Shown: positions 1-5,648 of the stretch, piece by piece
How positions within the stretch are numbered: the stretch's first letter is position 1
Layout: every line of letters starts with the position of its first letter
Assembly: GCA_016934695.1 (NCBI GenBank)
Contig: JAFGSH010000140.1
Coordinates: 1-9,395 of the forward strand
Source: Deltaproteobacteria bacterium
Lineage (GTDB): Bacteria; Desulfobacterota; Syntrophia; Syntrophales; UBA2210
DNA length: 9,395 bases
Direction of reading: 5' to 3'
Position numbers and translations under genes: made by a program
Notes under the pieces: generated by a model
Databases searched by the model: none
Told to the model about the DNA's origin: nothing
Seen by the model: the letters and a program-made list of their open reading frames with translations, nothing else

Positions 1-357
1 GAGATCTTCCGCGCGGGGATCGTCTCCATCGAACGGGGGCAGTGGGAAGCCGCCTCAAGTCTCGGCATGACTCGCCCCAGCATCTACCGTCACGTTATCA
101 TTCCGCAGGCGGTCAGACGGGTCCTCCCCCCGCTGGCGGGGCAGGTGATCTCGCTGATCAAGGATTCCGCCCTGGTCAGCACCATCGCCATCTACGACCT
201 GACCATGCAGGGACAGGCAATTATCGCGGAGACCTTCCTGACCTTTGAGATCTGGTTCGCCGTCGCCGCGCTCTATTTTACCATGACAGCCGCCATCTCA
301 TACCTGGCCCATCGGATCGAGGGACGCCTTCGCACGGGAAACGTTCCACAGGGATAG
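1..357 (+). CDS. Amino-acid ABC transporter permease, C-terminal part (5' end outside window)
   Basis: This is the last 118 codons of an inner-membrane permease of a polar amino-acid importer (HisM/GlnP/GltK type). The frame is open from base 1, so the start lies upstream. The cytoplasmic EAA loop that docks the ATPase is seen near residues 13-45: GQWEAASSLGM, then IIPQA and VLPPLAGQ. After it come the family's IKDSALVS segment and a final membrane helix near residues 80-102. The C-terminus is short and basic. The stop is TAG at 355-357, and the binding-protein gene starts 33 bases later on the same strand, so the genes are probably co-transcribed. By eye it is about 60% identical to the permease at 1264-2160 over the last 107 residues, so the pair arose by duplication. 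The family call is firm; the transported amino acid is unknown. Confidence 0.93.
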   Translation, partial: EIFRAGIVSIERGQWEAASSLGMTRPSIYRHVIIPQAVRRVLPPLAGQVISLIKDSALVSTIAIYDLTMQGQAIIAETFLTFEIWFAVAALYFTMTAAISYLAHRIEGRLRTGNVPQG

Positions 358-390
358 GGGTGTCATACAACCGTTCTGAGGAGGGAAAAG

Positions 391-1224
391 ATGAAACAGA
401 TGCGTGTCTCCATTCAGTGCATGATCGTTATTGCCCTGCTGTTTGCGATGCAGCAGACCACCTTCGCGGAGAGTACGAGGCAGCAACTGGTCGCAGAGAG
501 CACAATCGAACAGGTGATGCGGCGCGGCGTCCTCAAAGTCGGGATGTCGACCTTCGTTCCCTGGGCAATGAAGGACAAAACGGGAGCGTTTATCGGGTTC
601 GAGATCGACGTGGCGGCAAGGCTCGCCGCCGATATGGGGGTCAAGGTCAACTTTGTCCCTACCAAGTGGTCCGGCATCATCCCGGCGCTTCTGATAGGGA
701 AGTTCGACGTCATTATCGGCGGGATGGGAATCCGCCCCGACCGGAATCTGAAGGTCAACTTTTCCATCCCGTACAACTACTCGGGGATGTCGCTCCTTGC
801 CAGCAGGGAACGGGCCGCCGGTTTCGATACCCTTCAGGCCTTCAACCGACCGGATGTGGCGATCGCCGCGAGGATCGGTACTACCGCCGCGACGGCAGCC
901 CGGAAGCACATGCCCCGAGCCCAGTTGCGCCTCTTCGACGACGAGGCGCAGGCGGTCCAGGAACTCCTGAATGGGCAGGTGCACGCCCTGGTGGCTTCGG
1001 CACCCCTTCCGGCCTTCCAGGCGATCAAATATCCCGACAGACTCTTCCTCCCCCTCGCGGGGACCTTTACTAAGGAACCCAACGGATTCGCGATCCGGAA
1101 GGGTGATATCGACACCCTGAACTTTTTCAACAACTGGGTCCGCGTGGTCGATGCGGAAGGGTGGCTCCGGGAACGGCAGCATTACTGGTTCGAAACGAGA
1201 GACTGGGAACACTTGATCAAGTAA
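391..1224 (+). CDS. Periplasmic amino-acid-binding protein (SBP family 3) of ABC importer
   Basis: A 277-residue solute receptor that would capture an amino acid in the periplasm and deliver it to the flanking permeases. The N-terminus (MKQMR, a hydrophobic stretch, then a likely cut after TTFA near residue 26) is a Sec signal peptide. There is no lipobox Cys, so the protein should be soluble. Mature-domain features are GVLKVGMSTFVPWAM (residues about 47-61), the family-3 signature GFEIDVA (about 70-76), FDVIIGGMGIRPDRN (about 109-123) and the ligand-carboxylate segment ARIGTTAA near 160. Length is normal for the family. The start is set by GAGGAGGG at about 378-385, just upstream of the ATG. 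The gene sits between two paralogous permeases with short gaps, as one operon. Substrate class (polar or acidic amino acid) is inferred from family only. Confidence 0.93.
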   Translation: MKQMRVSIQCMIVIALLFAMQQTTFAESTRQQLVAESTIEQVMRRGVLKVGMSTFVPWAMKDKTGAFIGFEIDVAARLAADMGVKVNFVPTKWSGIIPALLIGKFDVIIGGMGIRPDRNLKVNFSIPYNYSGMSLLASRERAAGFDTLQAFNRPDVAIAARIGTTAATAARKHMPRAQLRLFDDEAQAVQELLNGQVHALVASAPLPAFQAIKYPDRLFLPLAGTFTKEPNGFAIRKGDIDTLNFFNNWVRVVDAEGWLRERQHYWFETRDWEHLIK

Positions 1225-1249
1225 CGACCACCATCATTGCACAGAAACC

Positions 1250-1254
1250 GGGAG
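1250..1254 (+). promoter_or_regulatory. Ribosome binding site selecting the GTG start at 1264
   Basis: GGGAG lies 9 bases before the GTG at 1264. The same frame is open further up to a TTG at 1237, but that codon has no purine-rich site in front of it. The ATG at 1270 is the second choice, at a looser 15-base spacing. Confidence 0.55.
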
Positions 1255-1263
1255 CGAATCTCC

Positions 1264-2160
1264 GTGAATATGAAACGACCTCTTACCCGGCTCGATATCG
1301 GGGTCTCTCTCCTGCTGGTGGGTGCCATTGCATACCTGGCGTACCGGACCACGGCGGTTCTCCACTATCGGTGGAACTGGTCCGTCATTCCCCAGTACTT
1401 CTTTCGGTACGATCCCGAAGCGGGACGGTGGGTGCCGAACCTCCTTATGGAAGGGTTCCTGACCACGATCAGGCTCAGCGTCTGGACCACGGTTCTCGCC
1501 CTCCCCCTCGGGGTTGTCATGGGTCTCCTGCGGATCAGCGGAAGCCTCTTCAGGAGGATGGTGGGGAGAACCTACGTCGAGTTGATTCGCAACATCCCCC
1601 CCCTGGTCCTGATATTCATCTTTTATTTCTTTATCAGCGATCAGATCATGACCGCCCTGCGGGTTGATGCCTGGATTGCATCCCGTTCCGCCGGAATGCA
1701 ATCATTTCTCACCCTTCTCTTCGCCCCGCCGGGCCGGTTCACCGCTTTTCTGTCGGCACTCCTCACCATGGCAATCTACGAGGGGGCTTACGTGACGGAG
1801 ATCATCAGGGGAGGAATTCAATCGATCGACAGGGGACAGTGGGAGGCAGCCGCAGCCTCGGGGCTGACGCGGCGGCAACAGATGCGGTTCGTGATCTTCC
1901 CCCAGGCAATTCCGCGGATACTTCCGCCCCTCGCCGGGCAGCTCATATCGACCATCAAGGATTCGGCTATCGTCTCCGTCATTTCCATTCAGGAACTGAC
2001 CTTCCAGGGTATGGAACTGATGGCGGCCACGTATCTGACCTTTGAGATCTGGATCACCATCACTGCGCTGTACTTCACCCTGACCTTGTGCTGCTCCCTC
2101 CTCATGCGGCGGTTCGAAGTGGCGATGCAGAAACGCGCCCTCCCCGAGACCGTCGATTAA
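1264..2160 (+). CDS. Amino-acid ABC transporter permease (HisM/GlnP family)
   Basis: A 298-residue inner-membrane permease of the polar amino-acid importer encoded with the binding protein just upstream (gap 39 bases). Segments in order: an N-terminal helix (GVSLLLVGAIAYLAY), a polar periplasmic stretch with WNWSVIPQYFF, a transmembrane core starting at FLTTIRLSVWTTVLALPLG, then ELIRNIPPLVLIFIFYFF, an insert around IASRSAGMQSF, and the EAA loop (GQWEAAAASGL through FPQAIPRILPPLAGQ). It ends with IKDSAIVS and a last helix near FEIWITITALYF. The loop between helices and the N-terminal extension make it resemble GltJ-type permeases. It is homologous to the truncated permease at 1-357, with which it probably forms the heterodimeric channel; alternatively each belongs to a separate importer. 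Its TAA overlaps the stop of the convergent gene at 2157. Confidence 0.92.
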   Translation: MNMKRPLTRLDIGVSLLLVGAIAYLAYRTTAVLHYRWNWSVIPQYFFRYDPEAGRWVPNLLMEGFLTTIRLSVWTTVLALPLGVVMGLLRISGSLFRRMVGRTYVELIRNIPPLVLIFIFYFFISDQIMTALRVDAWIASRSAGMQSFLTLLFAPPGRFTAFLSALLTMAIYEGAYVTEIIRGGIQSIDRGQWEAAAASGLTRRQQMRFVIFPQAIPRILPPLAGQLISTIKDSAIVSVISIQELTFQGMELMAATYLTFEIWITITALYFTLTLCCSLLMRRFEVAMQKRALPETVD

Positions 2161-3623
2161 CCGCCTGTCCCCGAAATAATTTTCTCTCTCATCCGGTGGT
2201 ATTCGATCAGGGCGGTCATGGCCCGCGCCGCGCGCTCAGGTCCCTGATAAATCGGGACGCCTCGCTCCAAGAGACCTTGCACCATCTGTTCCTGGAGGCT
2301 CCGATAGGTATACCCGATGACCGGTTTGTCATACTGTTCCGTGAGGCTGAAAAAGGCCTTCATATTCTGATCGATTACTTTGTTCACCTCTTCCCGGATC
2401 ATGTCAGGGGAAGCATCCATACTCCGCATGCCTCGTTCGATAAAGACATTCGGCGCAAGAAAATAGACGAGGAGCATGTCGGCATTTTCTTCCTGCAGAA
2501 GAATATTCGGTATCCGGTGAAAATCATCCATGGGGTTTTTGCTGAAGGTCATGTCCACCGGATTGTTCGTGCTGGCCGTCTTCGGTATGACCTCCCGCAA
2601 CTTTCTGATGGTGCTTTCCGAAAGATCGGGAAGAGAGAGCCCTGCGCGCCCGAGTGCGTCGGCGGCAACGGCACCCGGTCCTCCCGAGTGGGTCTGGATG
2701 ATTACCCGGTTTCCCCCCGGCCGGGGTTGGGTACCCAAGGCCATACAGAAATCGAAGAGTTCCGCGAGAGTCCGTGCCCGGATAATACCGCTCTGGCGGA
2801 ACATTCCGTCGTAAATTTCGTCCGGACCGGCCATCGCGCCCGTGTGCGACGAACCGGCTCGTTTGCCTGTCTCCGAACCTCCTACATAGAGGGCCACGAT
2901 CGGCTTGCGGGGGGTAATCGCCCGCGCCGCTTCTATGAAGGCCCGTCCACGGGTAATCCCTTCGACGTACAGGGCAATTACCTTCGTGTTCGGGCAAAAA
3001 CCGAGGTATTCCATGCAATCGACAATATCGATGTTGGCCTCGTTCCCGACACTCAGGGCGGTGCTGAATCCCAGGCCGTGGCGGTGGAGATAATCAAACA
3101 TCTGGGTAATAAAGCTCCCGCTCTGAGACGCCAGACTGACAAACCCCGGAGGGCCTTCGGCCGGGAGCGGGGTAGGATTCAGTTTGATATGTGGATTCGC
3201 CACGCCGAGACAGTTCGGTCCCAGAAATCGGATACCGTAATCGTCGGCGATTCGTTCAAGATCCTTCTGCATCGCGGCGCCTTCGGTGCCGGCCTCCCGG
3301 AACCCACCGGACACCACTATTGCATGTCTGATCCCCTTTTTGCCGCATTCTTCCATCGCCTCGCAGACAACCTCTGTGGGGAGGACAATAATGGCCAGGT
3401 CGGGTATTTCGGGGAGATCCAGGGCACTCTTGTACGCCGTGTGCCCACGTACCTGTTTTTCTGAAAGATGAATCGGATAGATCGCCCCCTCATACCCGAG
3501 GGCCTCTAACGATGACAGCATGATTGATCCCATCCGCATAAAATTGTTCGAGGCGCCGAAAAAGGCGATGCTTCGGGGATTGGCGATACGAAATAGTGGA
3601 CTTGCTTCAGCTGATGTTATCAT
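2157..3623 (-). CDS. ADP-forming acyl-CoA synthetase alpha-type protein (CoA-binding plus ligase domains)
   Basis: A 488-residue protein of the NDP-forming acyl-CoA synthetase (acetate-CoA ligase, ADP-forming) superfamily. Members interconvert an acyl-CoA, ADP and phosphate with the free acid, CoA and ATP via a phosphohistidine. Visible here are the Rossmann CoA-binding domain (IAFFGASNN at about 19-27, YPIHL near 49-53, GPNCLG at 135-140), SQSGSF at 166-171, SVGNEANIDI at 191-200, and SSHTGAMAG at 258-266, in which His260 is the expected phosphorylated residue. A second flavodoxin-like domain with THSGGPGAVA (311-320) follows. The ATP-grasp (beta) part is missing from this protein and from the window, so it must act with a subunit encoded elsewhere or do something else. 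AAGGAAGGG precedes the ATG at a good distance. It is divergent from the NMO-like gene, and a GTATAC palindrome lies about 60 bases upstream of its start. Substrate unknown. Confidence 0.88.
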   Translation of the reverse strand: MITSAEASPLFRIANPRSIAFFGASNNFMRMGSIMLSSLEALGYEGAIYPIHLSEKQVRGHTAYKSALDLPEIPDLAIIVLPTEVVCEAMEECGKKGIRHAIVVSGGFREAGTEGAAMQKDLERIADDYGIRFLGPNCLGVANPHIKLNPTPLPAEGPPGFVSLASQSGSFITQMFDYLHRHGLGFSTALSVGNEANIDIVDCMEYLGFCPNTKVIALYVEGITRGRAFIEAARAITPRKPIVALYVGGSETGKRAGSSHTGAMAGPDEIYDGMFRQSGIIRARTLAELFDFCMALGTQPRPGGNRVIIQTHSGGPGAVAADALGRAGLSLPDLSESTIRKLREVIPKTASTNNPVDMTFSKNPMDDFHRIPNILLQEENADMLLVYFLAPNVFIERGMRSMDASPDMIREEVNKVIDQNMKAFFSLTEQYDKPVIGYTYRSLQEQMVQGLLERGVPIYQGPERAARAMTALIEYHRMREKIISGTGG

Positions 3624-3683
3624 GTGTTCCCTTCCTTACAGAGTGTCAGGTATCCGGCCCGCAGAGGCGCTCTCTCACACTCA

Positions 3684-3693
3684 TTGTATACAA
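3684..3693. promoter_or_regulatory. GTATAC-cored palindrome, candidate MarR-family operator
   Basis: TTGTATACAA is a perfect 10-base palindrome in the AT-rich part of the divergent region, about 60 bases upstream of the acyl-CoA synthetase start. On the minus strand it contains TACAAT, a possible -10 element, although no good -35 is visible. A weaker repeat, GTAT and ATAC separated by 5 bases, lies at 3716-3728. The core matches that of the palindrome in front of marR at 5089-5100, which is why I link the two. Binding is inferred, not shown. Confidence 0.4.
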
Positions 3694-3816
3694 AATAAAA
3701 AGACTGCCCCCCGTTGTATGCAGAATACCAGGAAATCCCTTTCATAGGGTAACACCTGATAACAGATATTTGTCCGGCATTCAATCAAAAAAAACTTTGC
3801 GTGCCATATAAATCAC

Positions 3817-3846
3817 TTGACCCGGTGAAGACCACCGGTGTATGAC
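3817..3846 (+). promoter_or_regulatory. Candidate promoter with dyad in the spacer, upstream of NMO-like gene
   Basis: TTGACC at 3817-3822 (-35-like, 5 of 6) and TATGAC at 3841-3846 (-10-like, 4 of 6) are separated by 18 bases. The spacer holds an inverted repeat, CCGGTG at 3822-3827 and CACCGG at 3833-3838, around a 5-base centre. A long spacer with a dyad inside it is the hallmark of promoters activated by MerR-family regulators. The element would put transcription start about 50 bases before the ATG at 3906. No MerR-type gene is in the window, and the -10 is weak, so this is tentative. Confidence 0.35.
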
Positions 3847-3905
3847 GGTAGCCGGAAGTGGAAGCCAATGAACCAATGATCCGCTAGGAAGGGAGGGACT
3901 CCACA

Positions 3906-4799
3906 ATGACACATCTGCTCGATATGCTGGGATGCCGGCATCCCATTATTCAGGGACCGATCGGGTCCATGAACAACCCCGCCATGGTTGCCGCCGTCTC
4001 CGAGGCTGGCGCCTACGGCATGCTGGCCCTCGGTTTTATCGACACCATCACGGAGGCCCAGCGCCTCGTCGGTGAAGTCCGGAAACTGACCGACCGCCCC
4101 TTCGGCGCTAATGTCGTCCTTCTGAACCCCCTCGCGCCGGAGATCCTGAAGGTCCTTGCCGATGCAGGGGTCAAAACGGTCACCACGTCGGTGGGACAGC
4201 CGCAACAGCTCTATCCCCTCATCCATGACCTGGGGATGAAGGGGATCCATGTGATCCTCTCCCTGGCCCACGCGATCAAGGCTGAAAAGTCCGGTGCCGA
4301 CGGTCTGGTCGTGGTAGGGGCCGAGGCGGGGGGACTCCGTTCCACGAAACCCGAATCGTCGACGATGGTTCTGGTGCCGCTTGTCGCTGATTACGTATCG
4401 ATCCCTATCGTCGCGGCCGGCGGCATTGCCGATTCTCGTGGATATCGGGCCGCCTTCGCCTTGGGAGCACAGGGGGTCCAAGTGGGAACCCGCTTCCTGA
4501 CTTCAATGGAGAGCACGGTCCACGAAAAATGGAAGGAGGCGATCATCGCCTGCGGCGACGGGGGGACCACCCTCCTCCCGGTACAGAACATGATGACCCG
4601 GGCCGTTGTCACTCCCGGTATCAGGAAGCTGATCGAAGACCCCTCCGTGAACCTGGCGGAAGCGCTCCAAAAGATCGATCGTACCGGCGCATGGGATCGC
4701 GGGGATTTTGACAACGCTGTCGCCGGGGGCGGGCAGGTGAGCGCGCTTATCCGGGATATCAAATCGGTCAAAGAGATCATCGACGAGATGGTCTTATAG
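3906..4799 (+). CDS. FMN-dependent NMO/FabK-like oxidoreductase
   Basis: A 297-residue cytoplasmic TIM-barrel flavoprotein of the nitronate monooxygenase / enoyl-ACP reductase II (FabK) superfamily. Members use FMN to oxidise nitronates or to reduce enoyl or quinone substrates with NAD(P)H. Visible are the N-terminal HPIIQGPIGSM (12-22), GAYGML (35-40), PFGANVVL (65-72), GAEAGG (138-143), the FMN-phosphate segment IVAAGGIADSRG (168-179) and ALGAQGVQVGTRF (185-197). The catalytic His that follows EAGG in FabK and class I NMO is Leu144 here (EAGGLRS). True nitronate oxidation or classic FabK chemistry is therefore doubtful; an NAD(P)H:acceptor or acyl-CoA-linked oxidoreductase is possible. The start is set by GGGAGG at 3891-3896, 9 bases before the ATG. 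It stands alone, divergent from the acyl-CoA synthetase gene and followed by a 300-base gap. The family is firm; the substrate is unknown. Confidence 0.88.
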   Translation: MTHLLDMLGCRHPIIQGPIGSMNNPAMVAAVSEAGAYGMLALGFIDTITEAQRLVGEVRKLTDRPFGANVVLLNPLAPEILKVLADAGVKTVTTSVGQPQQLYPLIHDLGMKGIHVILSLAHAIKAEKSGADGLVVVGAEAGGLRSTKPESSTMVLVPLVADYVSIPIVAAGGIADSRGYRAAFALGAQGVQVGTRFLTSMESTVHEKWKEAIIACGDGGTTLLPVQNMMTRAVVTPGIRKLIEDPSVNLAEALQKIDRTGAWDRGDFDNAVAGGGQVSALIRDIKSVKEIIDEMVL

Positions 4800-5061
4800 G
4801 AGATGCATGCACCACCACGCGGTTCGTATTTCCGCGCGCAAAAAAGAATGTCCAACCACGGGGGTGAGAAGCACCTGTCCGGGATACCCCCCCGAACCCG
4901 GAATAAAGAGAAAACACACGGGAACGGATGACTTTCCGTTTTTACACTGATTGTATCGGGGCCTCTGGTATCCGACCACTTCTCCCAGGCAATACATATT
5001 GCCAATCCCCCACCACACGGAACCAAGAGCGGAGTCTCCGGAGAGATCCCCGTATTTTATC
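4800..5061. other. Intergenic stretch without a convincing gene
   Basis: No reading frame here has family features or a good ribosome site. Two small inverted repeats are visible: CGCGG at 4818-4822 with CCGCG at 4832-4836 (9-base loop), and TCCGGG at 4878-4883 with CCCGGA at 4897-4902 (13-base loop). The first is followed by a run of six A, not T, and the second has no T-tract. Neither is therefore a recognisable intrinsic terminator for the + strand NMO-like gene, although either could slow transcription. Confidence 0.5.
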
Positions 5062-5100
5062 TTGACAGAGAACGTCGGTTGATATAAGTTCGTATACGAA
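5062..5100 (+). promoter_or_regulatory. marR promoter with overlapping palindromic operator
   Basis: A perfect -35 TTGACA lies at 5062-5067. The best -10 candidates are TATAAG at 5083-5088 (spacer 15, short) and TAAGTT at 5085-5090 (spacer 17, weak). Immediately downstream, TTCGTATACGAA at 5089-5100 is a perfect 12-base palindrome sitting on the expected transcription start. An operator over -10/+1 just before a marR gene is the usual arrangement for autorepression. AAGGA at 5099-5103 then serves as a possible ribosome site for the ATG at 5112 (8-base spacing) and is too close for the ATG at 5105. Confidence 0.6.
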
Positions 5101-5104
5101 GGAT

Positions 5105-5162
5105 ATGAAAAATGTCGATTCCCCCATCAGGCAATTCGAGTTGTTAAATCTTTCTCCTCTCC
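5105..5162 (+). pseudogene. Displaced 5' end of the marR gene (frame-shifted N-terminal helix)
   Basis: From ATG 5105 this frame reads MKNVDSPIRQFELLN, which looks like the start of a MarR protein (acidic/basic N-terminus entering helix 1). The rest of the regulator lies in the next frame: from 5154 that frame reads LLSKAYQKGHGLVQKRLQ, the expected continuation of helix 1, before the annotated GTG at 5190. Removing one T from the TTT at 5151-5153 joins the two as ELLNLLLSKAYQKG and gives 145 residues in all, the usual MarR length. The MarR frame itself is blocked upstream by TAA at 5145-5147, so it cannot simply be extended to the ATG at 5112. The cause could be a sequencing or assembly error, a genuine mutation, or +1 recoding at CTT-T. 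Confidence 0.65.
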
Positions 5163-5189
5163 AAGGCCTATCAGAAAGGGCATGGCCTG

Positions 5190-5543
5190 GTGCAGAAGCG
5201 CCTTCAGCCCTATGGGATTACGAATGTCCAATACGTCGTTCTTGAAGCTCTCTGGGACAAGGAGGGGCTGACCGCGGGTGAGCTCGGACAACTACTCACG
5301 ATTGATAAGGCAACACTTTCGGGTATTTTGGATCGGATGGCGGACGCCGGTCTGTTGGTCAAGCAGAACAACCCTAAGGACAGACGAATGATCAGGCTCT
5401 ATCCCTCCGAAAAGGCACGCACCCTCAAAGATACTCTGATAGTAGAACGCAAACAGGCGAACGAGGAGCTGCTGGCGGGATTCACGCAGGAAGAACGCGT
5501 CATCCTCCGGCGGCTCCTGTTGAGTATTGCAGAACAAGCATGA
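5190..5543 (+). CDS. MarR-family transcriptional regulator (5' end frame-shifted)
   Basis: A cytoplasmic winged-helix repressor of the MarR family, which dimerises, binds palindromic operators and is usually released by a small aromatic or acyl ligand. From GTG 5190 it is 117 residues, about 28 short of normal. Visible are LQPYGITNVQYVVLEALW (end of helix 1 into helix 2), TAGELGQLLTIDKATLSGIL (helix-turn-helix), the wing with NPKDRRMIRLYPSEKA including the conserved Asp-x-Arg, and a C-terminal dimerisation helix. The GTG has only AAAGGG (5175-5180) before it. Homology clearly continues upstream of it (positions 5151-5189), so 5190 is an enforced rather than a natural start; see the displaced N-terminus at 5105-5162. 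If translated only from here, it would lack most of helix 1 and probably dimerise poorly. It lies 105 bases ahead of the molybdoenzyme gene on the same strand, and is likely its regulator. Confidence 0.8.
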   Translation: MQKRLQPYGITNVQYVVLEALWDKEGLTAGELGQLLTIDKATLSGILDRMADAGLLVKQNNPKDRRMIRLYPSEKARTLKDTLIVERKQANEELLAGFTQEERVILRRLLLSIAEQA

Positions 5544-5564
5544 CCATATCACGTAAAACAGGTA

Positions 5565-5574
5565 GTATGCATAC
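5565..5574. promoter_or_regulatory. GTATGCATAC palindrome, candidate operator for the molybdoenzyme gene
   Basis: A perfect 10-base palindrome in the 105-base gap between marR and the molybdoenzyme start at 5649. It shares the GTAT/ATAC arms of the palindromes at 3684-3693 and 5089-5100. A second palindrome, CGCACGTGCG, lies at 5601-5610, just after GGGG/CCCC arms at 5588-5591 and 5598-5601; it is unrelated in sequence and may be chance. No clear -35/-10 pair is visible here, so transcription may instead come from the marR promoter. Confidence 0.35.
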
Positions 5575-5637
5575 AAACATAAAGTCTGGGGATAAAACCC
5601 CGCACGTGCGCGGTTCATGGCGTGACCAGCAAAGAGA

Positions 5638-5642
5638 GGAGG
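5638..5642 (+). promoter_or_regulatory. Ribosome binding site selecting the ATG at 5649
   Basis: GGAGG, within AGAGAGGAGG, is 6 bases before ATG 5649. The frame is also open to a GTG at 5622, but that start would place this strong site inside the coding region and has no comparable site of its own. Confidence 0.7.
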
Positions 5643-5648
5643 CCTGAT

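Noticed and set aside
298..1212. A 304-codon minus-strand open frame opposite the binding-protein gene
   Set aside because: The + strand frame has a signal peptide and family-3 signatures. The antisense product has no motif and a low-complexity charged composition.
2088..3464. A 458-codon open frame on the + strand opposite the CoA-ligase gene
   Set aside because: It has no recognisable domain, a charge-rich composition typical of antisense frames in GC-rich DNA, and it overlaps two well-supported genes. The minus-strand protein carries clear family motifs.
4818..4902. Intrinsic terminator after the NMO-like gene
   Set aside because: The two inverted repeats are short with large loops, and neither is followed by a T-tract on the + strand.
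4391..5026. A minus-strand open frame spanning the end of the NMO-like gene and the gap after it
   Set aside because: It has no family similarity and no ribosome site, and most of its length is antisense to a firm gene.
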